Source: Cladorrhinum sp. PSN259 (Eukaryota > Ascomycota > Sordariomycetes > Sordariales > Podosporaceae). From it: a stretch of 64,000 nucleotides of DNA. The stretch is from the NCBI GenBank assembly GCA_033725935.1, contig MU867070.1:620001-684000 (forward strand), read 5' to 3'. The translations under genes and the position numbers were made by a program. Positions 42,636 to 53,913 of this stretch are shown piece after piece; position 1 is the first letter of the stretch; each line of letters starts with the position of its first letter. The notes under the pieces were generated by a model. That model ran no database searches. It had not been told where the DNA came from and was given only the letters and a program-made list of their open reading frames with translations.

Positions 42636-43420
42636 ATGTCTTTTCAACATCATCATAATCATCATCATCAACAAACGCCCGACATGCCCGTTCGATACAT
42701 CGATCCGCACCGTTCTTCAGGGGGCCCCCCTCCCATACCGAATTACGCCAGTATCATCGATGGTGTATTCGAGAGCAGCACTCCGTTTGATCCAAACCAG
42801 TCCCAGAATATTAAAGATGCCTTAAAGGTGAGCTTTTCGCATTCATATTCTTGTTTTGAGGATTTTTTCTTATTGACCTCCTCGTCGACGACTAGGCTTC
42901 CCATTCCGCCCTCGCCTGCCTCACCGACGGTCATCCCCACTTCACGAACGCGAACATCACTCTTCTCGCCGAGGCATTCCGATCGGGTGTCATTGACACG
43001 TATGCCGTTCCTGCGAGGCTTCGGGTGCCCTTCTTGGCGCACTTCCTCGGCGGCGACGACAATGGAAATCTTCTCAACCAGCTTACCCAATATACCATGG
43101 CCCGCATGATGCAGGATGTTAGACGCGATAGTGACCAGCAGCAGCAGCAGCAGCAGCAGCAGGGCAGCGTACCAGTTAACGGCGCGGCGGCTAATAACGC
43201 GAACGCGGGTTGGACTGTGAGCGAGAGTACAGTTTCTCATAGGATGCAAGCCGTCTTGAACAGGATCAGTAATCCCGGAATGACCGTTGATGAACTGGTT
43301 GAGAGCGTCAATGCGGAAGCCAATCATCATCGTGGGACACTTTGCACGCTTTTGTTGGCCGTGATTCGGCTCAATGTCGCCCGCAATATCGGACGGTTTG
43401 TGGCGGAAAAGTCTACCTAA
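42636..43420 (+). CDS. Uncharacterised His-rich/polyQ protein
   Basis: Two exons are inferred, 42636-42827 and 42896-43420, with a 68-nt phase-0 intron (GTGAGC to GACTAG), giving 238 aa. The N-terminus is His-rich (MSFQHHHNHHHQQTPDMP). Residues 40-140 read as a compact helical domain (YASIIDGVFESSTPFDPNQ; LAEAFRSGVIDTYAVPARLR; HFLGGDDNGNLLNQLTQYT). A CAG-repeat-coded run of nine Gln follows at about 155. The last helical region runs from RMQAVLNRISNPGMTVDEL to the end. There is no signal peptide or membrane segment. I do not recognise the family. The polyQ and His runs may be length-polymorphic. Confidence 0.75.
43136..43161 (+). repeat. CAG trinucleotide repeat coding polyglutamine
   Basis: About eight to nine in-frame CAG codons lie inside the second exon of the 42636-43420 gene. 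Confidence 0.9.
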
Positions 43421-43646
43421 TGGTATGGCGGCGTGTGTTTGAGCAGTAGTTATCTGTGCTTTGTTTCAATAGTTCTCATAGGGGTTTGTGTTTTTGAACA
43501 GCTTCTACAGCGTATGGTTTGTAAAGTTAATAGGGCAGCTCTCTGTCTTTTGTAGTTTGAACGGAGTATAGAGATAGTATTTGCGCTCTTAATGTTCTTT
43601 GTTAACATCTGGCTTAGTCCCTTTTGCACTTTTCAAGCATTTGATG

Positions 43647-44960
43647 CTAAAACCTGAGGACTGGCTTGATCACCTGTGCTTTGGGTTAGTGATATCCGTA
43701 CCAAATAAAAGATTCAAAGTTTACTCACATTCCCTGCTTCCATGTCGGCAATGGCTTGCTTGATCTCCTCGACTGGATACACCTTGCTGATTCTTTCCAC
43801 AGGAAATTTGCCTTGTTTATGCAAGTCAACCAAGTGCGGTATAAACTGTTGTTTGTCAGTCACATCAAAGGTCCCTCACATCAATGCCATCACTACTTAC
43901 CTCTGGCGGATACGAGTCTCCCTCAATAACACTAATCCACGACTTGTTTGCATAGAAAAACGCAGCAGCATCTACAATGATCTTGGCACCCGGCGGCGGA
44001 GCTCCCACAGATGCTGCCGTCCCTCCTGCAGCCAAGCACTCAAGCATGCTCTCTACCACTTTTCCAACACCAGTGGTATCAACGGCGAACCGTGCTCCTT
44101 TTCCTCCTGTGATTCTCTTGACCTCATCAATAACAGTAGCCCCCCCAACGCCGAGCGTGGTAGGGTTTATGGCGCTTGTGGCACCTAGTTCCTTTGCAAC
44201 TTCCAGTTTGCGTTCCACGAGGTCAACAACGATGACGTTCTCTACATCAACGGCTTTGCAGGCCATCAGCGCCGCCATGCCTACGCTTCCGGTCCCAAAG
44301 ATCAGGACGGTATCGCTGGGTTCGGGCTTGAAAACGTTGAGGATCGTCCCGGCGCCAGTTTGGTACCCGCATCCCATGGGGGCGTAGATGTCCATTTGTT
44401 CGGGGTGTTGGCAGGGGACCAGACTCCGCTCGTGCACGACTGCCAAGCGGGAGAAGGAGGATTGTCCAAAGAAGTGGGCGCTGACTGGTGTTCCGGTGCC
44501 GTCGTTTAATGTGGCCGCTGTGCTGCCGTCTTCAAGTCTGAGGGCGCGGAGGTTGCCGCGGGTCATGTCGGGACATTTTGTGAGGAGGTTGGAGTTGCAC
44601 TGTTTGCAGGTGCCGCAGGAGGTGAAGGAGAGGAGGACGGGAGAACCGATTTTGAGTGAGGGTGAGGCTACGGAGGAACCGAGGGCGACGATGGTGCCGG
44701 CGCCTTCGTGGCCTGCTATTGCTGGGAGGGAGAGGGAGGGTATGAGACCGTGTTGGAGGAGAAGATCCTTTTTGTTGTTAGTACAAGGAGAGAAACGGAG
44801 GAGGGCCAAATACAGTGTGACAAAGGCCAGCGTATTTGATTTCCACCAGGACTTCGTCTGGTCTGAGCTCGTTAATGAGGATTGGGGTCATCAGAAAGTC
44901 GGCACCGGGGGAGTGCACGACTAGGGCTTCGGTCTCGATGGGGAAGTTGAGATTCGACAT
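43647..44960 (-). CDS. Zinc-dependent alcohol dehydrogenase (MDR, aryl-alcohol type)
   Basis: Four exons are inferred: 44960-44814, 44767-43901, 43845-43729 and 43673-43647. All introns (46, 55 and 55 nt) are phase 0 and the protein is 385 aa. The last exon encodes only VIKPVLRF. The 46-nt intron has a perfect TACTAAC branch. Catalytic zinc ligands are C47 (GLCHTD) and the GHEGAG motif. The four structural-zinc cysteines sit in CGTCKQCNSNLLTKC. The Rossmann motif is GTGSVGMA, followed by VVDLVERKLEVAKELGAT, which suggests NAD preference. The PMGCGYQTGAG segment resembles bacterial and fungal benzyl/aryl-alcohol dehydrogenases, so the probable substrate is an aromatic or allylic alcohol. The protein is cytosolic. 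Confidence 0.93.
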
Positions 44961-45566
44961 TGTGTATATGGCTGTTGCTGATACTTTCAGATTGTACAAA
45001 GAGGTAGGTGGATGGTGTTGATCGTGACCAGGATATTTTGTTGTTGAATTTTGGAGAAGTGTTGGCGGAGAATAAGTTCAGTTTCAGGTACATGTCTGTA
45101 TGTAGGTAGGTAGAATATCTCGGAAAACATGTTCCTTGAACCCGATACAGGTCTGCACAGACAGATAGACCCTTTACCCCGCGTCGTTACCGAAAAACAA
45201 CCAGTAAGGGCCTGTTGAGACCTTGTCATGCAGGATTGGTTGCCACTCTACGGTGACCTGAAAGCAGCCAGTGGATCCCTACATGTAACCAGAATGGTCC
45301 GAAAGAAGCGGACCATAAATCTAACCTTGCGCCCCAGGAGGAGACATAAGGAAGCTATACTTGTTACGCGTACCTACCTAGTAATACATATATCAAACAT
45401 TCACGGCATGATCTTGGCACTCAATATCGTGCAAACTTAAAATGTCTTCAAAATAATTTCTATTCTCCCTACATAAACAAAGCAACCAATAAAAGGACGC
45501 AAAGCTCTTCTTTACTCAACAGCTCTACCCACTGTCATCACGTTGATATCGTTTGTTTCTCGTCAG
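44961..45566. other. Promoter region of the alcohol dehydrogenase
   Basis: No gene is present. It contains short runs of GTAGGTAGGTAG type near 45105. Confidence 0.45.
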
Positions 45567-46894
45567 TCACTCTCTCAATCCCAGCGGCCAACACCCATTA
45601 CGAAGTTTCCCAATTCCTCGGGTTACTACAACCCGATCTTGGATACCAGCGTTTGGGTCTCCTCGCTCAAACGCCTCGATTTCCGGCCATTCATTGAGCA
45701 GACAAATTCTTTGGAGCTGCGGGACTTGTCTAGCCATTTCCATCAGAATGCGCCTGCTAAGTCCCGCGGTTGAAGTCGCCTGGAAGAATTCCAGTGCGTC
45801 CGGCTGATCTTCCGGCATTCGTTGATCTCTCGGCATGGTCAATGCAATGCGGCGGAGGCTGCGCATTCCCTTGAGTTGATGAACCAAACGTTGAAAAGCC
45901 GTAACTAGGGTTAACTGGAAGATTGTGGGAGGAGAGAGGTGGATTATTTAGTAGACTGACTCCCTTCAAGTTTCATGTCGTGATTATCATGATGGATGAG
46001 AAGTATACTTACTAGACCAATAACTGGGGTTGATGGAGTATCAGCGTCTTCCATTATAATGAGCCACTCGAGTTTCTTGTGGTCTTGGGCAATATCTTTG
46101 AGCTTTGAGAAACCCGCCAACACGCCGGCCTCCGGGCTGAATGGAGTTTTGATCACCAACCGCTTGAGTCCTGGATGCCAGTTATGACGATCATCCAAGT
46201 CTTCTTCTCCATCATACTCATCAAAAGGTATATCAAGGGCCTCCAAGGTGCTGATTGCTCTGCTAACTTCTAAGCTGAAGGGGGTTCTGGGTTCACCTGG
46301 TTGCACATTCCGAGTCTTCCGCTTTGCTGCCAGTGGGCTGTCCGGAATGCGCAAATGTCGAACGTTGCTAAATGGGTCACGCCTGAGACTTTGCAGTTCG
46401 TATAGAAAGCGATGCTCCTGCAAGCCTTCAAAATGATCGAGACTGAGCTCCAGGTGTTTGAGATTGACCATAGCTGATATGGCATGCAGGATACGCCAAG
46501 GGAGCTGCAGGGAGTGTTTGTGGGGGCCCCGAGGTGGCCAACATGATCTCATCCTTGACCAGTGGTAGCCGCCCCGACCCCTTTCTGTAATCAAAGGCAA
46601 AGCAGGGTGAGGCAGAAGCTCGATAGTTGCAGCCCCGATATATCTGGTGCACGAAAATTCTTTGTTTTTAGTGCGAATAAGCCGGCCGAGTACTCCAAAC
46701 AAGACCTTCTGAGACCCGCTGAGGGTCACTTCCTGGAATTGATGAGGCGCAAAGGCTCTGTAGAGTAAATTGGAGCACTGAACCGCCGCATCCCGAGAAC
46801 TTTTGTCGGTCGAAGCTGCGATCATCTCCCAGAGCTCGGGTGGGACTTTTTCAATTGCGGGCGCGAGGCCACTTTTAACTGTCTGAGTTGTCAT
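45567..46894 (-). CDS. F-box-like / leucine-rich-repeat-like protein
   Basis: Two exons are inferred, 46894-46013 and 45914-45567, with a 98-nt phase-0 intron (GTAAGT to TTCCAG), giving 409 aa. The N-terminus (residues 15-45, KVPPELWEMIAASTDKSSRD) resembles a degenerate F-box start. It is followed by FAPHQFQEVTLSG. Irregular leucine-rich stretches follow (NLKHLELSLDHFEG, SNVRHLRIPDSPL, GLKRLVIKTPFSP, KKLEWLIIMEDAD, SLRRIALTMPRD), typical of large fungal F-box/LRR families that recruit substrates to SCF ligases. The F-box is weak, so the SCF role is inferred. Confidence 0.75.
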
Positions 46895-49878
46895 GTTATT
46901 ACGCTTTGGAGTAGATAAATACTGCAGAGTGAGAGTTGAACAAGCCCTGAATCCAAGGAACAATGTTAAAAAAATACTATCCAGGCTTGGAATGAGGCAG
47001 GCCAGGTGTGCATGATATATATACATGTAGTTTCTCGTTACACAATCGCGAGCAGCAAATAGCCCTTGTATCGCCTCCGCGCTTACGTGACACGGAGATA
47101 GAGAAATACTACTTGAAACTCGTCGTAACTATTGAACCACCTTTGCTTTGATAAAGTTGAGTCATAATAACTGGCCACCATGTTTTGGTGAGACAGGTGA
47201 AAATGAGATGAAGATTCATTTATGTTGTCATTTGACTGTCTGTAAACACCTCAATTCAGTTTTGGAAAGTAAATCATTCTACTAGTAGCTCGTCTGAACT
47301 GTGCAGTTGGAGTAGAAAGCAAAGCGTTAAGCGTTCAACAAATAGGAACTTGGAGCCAGAGATAAGACCTCGGAGCGCACCAACACCAGCCACTGATAAT
47401 AAGGCCGTAACGATATGACACTATAAAACAGCAATAACTTATTTAAAAAGGGTGATGCATCAGATGATTTGCAGACTTCTGGCACGTGGGTACATTATAG
47501 CGAGGCTTGCCGCACATGCCACACCTGCACCGAATGTTGGTACGAAGTCCGCCTGTACCGCTACTATCCTATTACTTCTTCATTTGAGTCCATTCAGGTC
47601 TACTACCTGACGATAATCATCACACTATCTATCTAACTTGCCTGCCACAAATATCATCTTTACAGACTCTCGAATAATCCTCATCATTAAGAAAGTGCCG
47701 CAATCTTGATCGTGTAAATCGCCAATAGTTTCGGCATGACCTGTCTTTGCACCAATAAACTCCGAACCCCTGTGTATCCCTCGTTTCACGGAATGATGCA
47801 TGGTCAAGAGCTTAAAACCAGCTGCTGCCCATGTGCCCAATCTTTCCATTGAGCCCCTTCCCTATCCATATATTCCATGAAAAGTCCACCTGTAGACATT
47901 CACCACCTCCTTTACTGGAACAAAACAGCTTAGACAGAATATAGGAGTGAGAGACGGAGGTAAACGTCATACCATGGCCTGGCCACCGTCTTCGAAAGAT
48001 GGCTCTGCCCTCCCCTTGCTGGGCTGGAATATTGTGTGACCACATGGCGGAGCAGAGTCTGCAACTTGTTGGTCAATTGGCTTGATAGAATGCTTGCGCC
48101 AAAAGATTATGCTTGGGCATTTGTGTCCTTCATTATCGCATCGCTCCTGCACCTTCTTCACAGGGGAAAGGTGATCGTGAGGCATATTCAGAGAATTCTC
48201 GACGAGAAGCTTGAATATCCCAAGGCCGTAAACACGGTTTAGTGGCTTGATTTGGTGATAATCGAAACAGTTGCAGTTGACAGGATCAAACATCCTAGAC
48301 TCGATCGTTTGGCCGGGCTCCACCTTGGGGCAGATGTACCTTGTCTGCTATTGTCTTCGTCTAGTAAAAATCCGATTCATTGTTCCCGCGGGACAGGTTG
48401 ATGCCTTGAGGGGCCTAAGATCCAGATAAGGACTCCGGGATAACTTGATGCTAATACCAGTAGTGCCGTTGTTGAGTTAGAGTAAGATCAGTCGAGGATA
48501 TTCCGTGCAGATAGATGGGGTGTAGTTGTTGTTTCTGAACAGCTTCCATGAAACTCCACAGTGTTGTTGGCAAGGCTTTAAGTGTGACTTTTTCTTACAT
48601 TCCACAATCACGTAATAGGTCTTATTCTTGATATTTTTTGAAGCAGCCACGATTTGGGACCATTTTACCACTTGATGCTCACAGAGCCGGATATAACCTG
48701 TATGTCCAATACAGAGCCGAGATTCAGACTTCGGTTGATCAAATGTGAACAGACAAGTTAGATGATCGCGCTGACAACCTAAACAATAAAGAAATCTCCT
48801 TGTTGCGTACCAGACCGTATAAGACCGGTGGGGCAGTCGACGGAAAGCGCGGCAGTCGTAACAGAATTCGTCCTACTATAGAAGGGTTACCAGCTTCTTA
48901 CATTCTATATCTGTTATCACTTCTAGAAAAAGTAATGGGGGCCTCGGCTGAGGCAAGGATTCTGCTGCTGGCACCGGCAAAATGAAATATAGCTCAAAGG
49001 TCTGTAAGAACAGACGCCCCGTGCGACGTAGGCACTGCAAGCTGACCGGATCAAGGATGATCATCAACTGGACGATAACTGGTTTCGGTAGTCGATACAT
49101 CAGACTATGCTTGATGTTGTGCCGTAATGCGGTCACAAACGGAGGAGTTCGACGCCGATTGCCACGAGATTTTGGTTGAGAGCACTTGTGGCCCTGCCAA
49201 CGTCCGGGACTCCGAGCTCACAATCTCGCATCCCTTCGCAGTGTTTCGTTGTATGCTTTCCAACGTTCATTATTACGACGGTTGCTTTCCAGTAACCGCC
49301 AAAGTGTGGAAAAGGAGCAGAGTGGGTAATGCCATCATTGTCATGTTGAAAGTACCTGAGACTGCAAGGTGACGCTGGGATGTGGTTGTTGATTTGAAGT
49401 TGTTGAACAAGGAAGAAAGCAACAGATTGAGGACGGATTGTGCTCTGCACCCAAACGGCAAAATTTGCGGAGCCCCCTTCTGGGGTCTTCAGCATCCGTA
49501 GAGTCTAAAACACCTCGATCAGTTGCTAACGTCACATGCTAATGCGTTTTCTCACTTCCTGAACAACCATCTAGTCTTTACGGGGACTGGTTGCTTCAAT
49601 TTAATGCCCAGGTTCGCGCCTACCTGTCAAGCAAAGTCTGAGATCATTTAATATTTGTCCTCTCGATTATCTTCCTCTTTTGGATTTCCCCAAGCATACG
49701 CAGATGCTCACTAACTTGAGATAAAGGTACAGATATACAAAAATACACTCCCCATAAGGCCGATTGGTTCAATGTGGGCGTGCAAGTTGGGATGTATTTG
49801 ATTTCCGTTTTGGGATTCATCTTGGCATGGCTTATATTGAAGCGGCAGCGATAACAGCCCCCTTCTCCTTACTTGGAA
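46895..49878. other. 3-kb gene-poor stretch
   Basis: Only short ORFs without family features are present on either strand. It is moderately AT-rich. No RNA gene is recognised. Confidence 0.45.
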
Positions 49879-50285
49879 CCCCCCCCCCCCCCCCAAGTGG
49901 TTCTGCCGGCACCGGTCCCGGTCCTCCGGATCGCGGCTCTTCCCTTGGTAGCTCTTCTGGTCACCCTTCCGCCACCCCTTCTAGCCATCCCTCCTATAGT
50001 TCGCCCTCTCCCCGGCCCTCTCCCCGGCCTCCTTCCTTGGACCTTCTCCTCCAGGTGGTTCTGCCGGCCCTGGTCCCGGTCTTCCTGGCCAGCTCTGAGT
50101 TCGGTGCCTGGCCTTTTTTCCGGTTATCGTCGTCGTGCTGCTCTCGGAGACGAGGAAAACCTGCTTGGTGCATCGCGTGACCCTTCCCTGGCTCCCGTCC
50201 GGGTTGCCTCGAGCCGGACTCGGAGCTTGCTGGAACCAACCGCTTCGGCGGGTTTGACACGCTGGGTAGTCTCCACATGATCGCT
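49879..50285 (+). repeat. Poly(C) tract and GC-rich fragment with a 33-bp direct repeat
   Basis: A run of sixteen C (49879-49894) leads into a 390-nt GC-rich island within an AT-rich neighbourhood. A segment at about 49898-49930 recurs imperfectly at about 50054-50088 (TGGTTCTGCCGGC core). Its frames code Gly/Pro/Ser-rich peptides of SAGTGPGPP type. It looks like a fragment of a low-complexity gene or element. Confidence 0.55.
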
Positions 50286-50516
50286 TTTTTGCTTTCTTTT
50301 CTTGTCTTTTCGTTTTTTTTTTCGGGGGGTTTTTTTTTCTTGTCATGTGCTTCTTTTGGTCTATTTGTTCATTTTCTACAATCTAATGCTTCAACGTTTG
50401 TTAGCGCGGTATACGCATCACTTAATAACGTTCTTTCTGAAAGAAGTTACCATGTTGGGTATATGCCTAATTTGAACCTTGATATGCCTATTTTATTTGC
50501 TCATACGCCTGCTCAG

Positions 50517-50684
50517 CTTCTGTTAATGCATTCCTGACTCCTATCTACGCCCATTCGGCTTCTGTTAGTGTATTCCTGATTCCTTTCTACGCTTATTTAA
50601 CTTCTATAAATATATTCTTGACTCTTTTTTACGCCTATTCGACTTCTATTGCTATATTCCTGACTCATTTCTACGCATGCTGAT
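50517..50684 (+). repeat. Tandem array of four 42-bp units
   Basis: Four consecutive units of exactly 42 bp start at 50517, 50559, 50601 and 50643. They share CTTCT, ATTCCTGACTC-like and CTACGC blocks. The later units carry T in place of C at many positions. The period is a multiple of three and one frame is open through all four units, coding a repeat of the form S-x3-F-L-x3-Y-A until a stop. There is no ATG context, so I do not call a gene. Confidence 0.8.
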
Positions 50685-51127
50685 ATCTCGACCTTTATAA
50701 TACTTTGGAACAATGTTTCAAACTGTGGTTTTAAGGATTGCCTTTGCGTATACGAAAGTAACTGAGCTGAAAATTACAAGAAGTGGTATATCAAACAGTT
50801 GCCTTTGCCCATCAACGGCCACAGACTGGTCAATAAACGACGCAGAGATATAAGAGGTTTGTTTACATGGGAGCAGCAATTGTAGCGACATCAATTGCAA
50901 AAGATTCTTCCGGTTATGCCCGATAACGCTGTAACTCAAACCAGAGAAAAAAATTGCAAAAGATTTCATGTGATGAGAGCTAGAGTTGTCTTGTCTACAT
51001 CATACAAAATTGATCCACGCAGAAGATAAGTCATCCCATGATACATCCCAAATCACACGGCACAGTGGCCGACGCGGTGCCCGCTCGCTTGTTGAGGAAA
51101 AGCTCATCAATGCAAAACATGTTTCCG

Positions 51128-53913
51128 TCAGCCAAACCTTATTCCACTGTTCGGGTCCCACGTTTGCCTTGGTGCCGATGAGCCAGCCTGCCCCCCTTGC
51201 CCTTGCGTACCTCCCCCGCCAGATGGCCCGGAGAACTTGATACCCATATCCGGCATCCATGTGCCCTGTATATTGGCAATGGGAGGGATTGGCCGTGGCT
51301 GTTGAGGAGGAACATTTTCTGCCCAACTTTGGATCTGCGCTTCGACGGGCGGGCTTTGGACAACACTCTGTCTCATGGGTTGCTGTTGAAGCGTGGGTGG
51401 GGACTGCATGTAGTATGAGTTGGGTGACTGATACGCCTGGACAGGTTGGGACTGTGGTGGCGCAGGGTTGAGAGATAATGATGAGAGTGGGGGCATTGAG
51501 ATTTCACTAGCATGCGTCAGTACTCTGTTCATGATGTATTCTGGGGAAAAGCATACTCTTCAAGCAGCCTGGCCTCCTTCCTTCTGTCGTTGACCCAGTT
51601 GCGTGCCTGGTTACGGAACTGTTCAACGATCCTGCTAAGATCGTTGTAAAACTTCCGGCCAACTTCAATATTGCTGACAATTTCCTTGTACTTATAATAA
51701 GCGTTGTCAAGTCTCTGTAGGACCTTCTCCCGCTCCCGGTTTCCGCTTTCGCCGATGGTTCTCTTTTGTGCCTCGAAATCCCGGTTTGCCTTCTGGATAT
51801 CGCTAACAATCTTGTCTTGGTCCGCCCTCTCCTTTTCCATAACGTCAAGCTCCGAGTCATAAAGACTGTCCAAACGTTTGTCAAAGAACTCTTCAAAGTG
51901 GGCGGGAACAATGGCCGTGGTGGGGTATGTGCGCTCGAGCCGTGCTGCCTCTACCAAGATGTCGCTCTTGATGTCATCTCCCTTTGCTCTGACCCGAAGA
52001 GATTCGACACGCTTTCTCCTTCTAGACTCCAACCGCATTACGTCGTTATAAACTCCTCGCAGCCTTCCTATGGCTGGCTTCAGGAGCTCCGGTATTTCGG
52101 TCTTCCGGCTGTTCGGAATGTAATCCATGAGACCCCTATCAGAGCCGGCCAGGATGGCAAGAATATCCTTGACGGCAGCAAACTTGTCCCGGACAACAGC
52201 ATCACTGGATGTGCTCGATGCAAAGTACCCTTCAATCTCTCCGGCTTGGTTCCATAGCTTGGCGCCTCCGTCATGGCTGGGGTCGAGTCTCGACTCTGGA
52301 CGCGCCCAGCGTTGGGTGCCATACCTGAGACGCAATTTCCTGTCCTCTTCCTCCTCGGCCTCCAACAAGATCTTGCCTTCTTCAAAGATGGCCCTGTCAC
52401 TAGCACAGAGCTTCTCAACATCTGCAAAGCCACGTTGAAGTCTGTTGAGGGCATCGGCCTGTCGAATTTCTTCAGCATGCTGCACGAGGTTCCCAGGTAG
52501 TCCTAGAGGTTTCTCAAGCGCTTGAAGCGAGCCAGGAAGATTCAGACTTGACAGGATCTCGTGTAGTTTTTCTGTCATGGTCTCAAGCTCAGAGATGATG
52601 TTATTGTTGACCAGTCGGTCCCGTCTTTCTTCGTAGATTGAGACAGCAACATGCACAGAGAATGGGACGAGCTTTGTGAACAGCGCGGGCCCAAATTCTG
52701 CATGATCCCCAAGGTAGTTGTATGGCTCGGCGATTTGAGGCGGGATACGAGCAACAGCCATCTTGGCGCGGTCGAGGATCTTTAGTTCGGGTTTTGGGGG
52801 AACAACATCTAAGAATGGACTGTCAGTAAAGATGAGAAGAAAGCCAAGGAAGGGGAAAGGGGGAGTACTAACGTAAATAGATAAAATCATTGTCCTTTTC
52901 AGCACGCTTGAGGTCTTCTTCAACCCGTTTCTTCAAGCCCTGCAGATCCTCAACCACCGCCTTATTGATGTCCGCACCCTTGCACTCTTTTAGCCCTTCA
53001 GTCACGCATGCCACGGCATCCCTCAGACGAGCGACCTCTTCTCCGTATTTTTGCCTCTCTAGACAGGCACAGGCAGCGCGATATTGTGCGGCAGCGGCGA
53101 AGTGATTGTGTTTTGCGCTCATGTGGTAGATCCAAGCTGAAGTTATGCCTTGGCTCGGTATGGCCGCCTCTCCTGCCAAGTTGTACAGGTCAGAAACACA
53201 GGCAGCCAATTTGGCGATTGATGCGTCCTTGTATTGGTCCATCACTGCCTTTTGCCAATAACACTCCTGACTCTGCGCCAAGAACAGCTGGATCAGAGAG
53301 TTCAGTGTTGCCTCATCCATATCATCTGGCGGGTTTGCCATGCGCAACTCGGGAAGTACCACGTTCTTCATATGTGTAAGCACGCCAGCTGCCTGGTTGA
53401 AGAAGCTGGAAGCCGTTTTGACTCCTTCTGTGTCGCTTCGGTTCGAGGCGATGGCTAGCTGGGAGTAGAGGGCGGCGAGGTTGTAGAGAATGTTCATCAG
53501 TTCGTACTTGAGGTTATTTGCAACGACAGGATGCTCGGTATGGTAGCCAAGGGCAGGATACCAGGTGAAGTCGACGCCGATATCAATGGGGAACTTTCCA
53601 CTCATCCACACCAGCTGCCCCGCATATGCTTGTAGCTTTTTGATGCCGCTGGGATGGGGCTCCCGCGTGTTGATGGCGTCCCGTCGCATAGCGTCGATGA
53701 CATCGAGGTCATGACGGAACATGTCTGGGTGTTGGTCATATTTGGTAGAGATGTACTGACGGATCGAGGTCGAGAGAGACAAGTGTGTTGATTTTCGGAA
53801 GGGGAGAGAGAGAATGTTGGAGCTGTATGGTCGAGGCCGTCGTCGCCAACAGAGTCAGCACACTCAAATATCCAGACGCTATATTACTGCTCTTTTCTTT
53901 CTACTCACGCCAT
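51128..53913 (-). CDS. palA: PalA/Rim20, BRO1-domain pH-signalling protein
   Basis: Four exons are inferred: 53913-53909 (only ATGGC), 53822-52873, 52808-51557 and 51506-51128. The introns are 86, 64 and 50 nt and phases agree, giving 861 aa. The spliced start reads MASNILSLPFRKSTHLSLS, matching the conserved PalA/Alix start. The BRO1 domain (residues 1-370) has FTWYPALGYHTEHPV, LKYELMNILYNLAALYSQLA and the ECYWQKAV segment. The coiled V-domain that binds YPXL motifs (about 380-735) follows, starting FTKLVPFSVHVAVSIYEERR. The C-terminal tail is Pro/Gln-rich. PalA bridges ESCRT-III to the PacC transcription factor for its proteolysis at alkaline pH at endosomal membranes. Confidence 0.95.
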
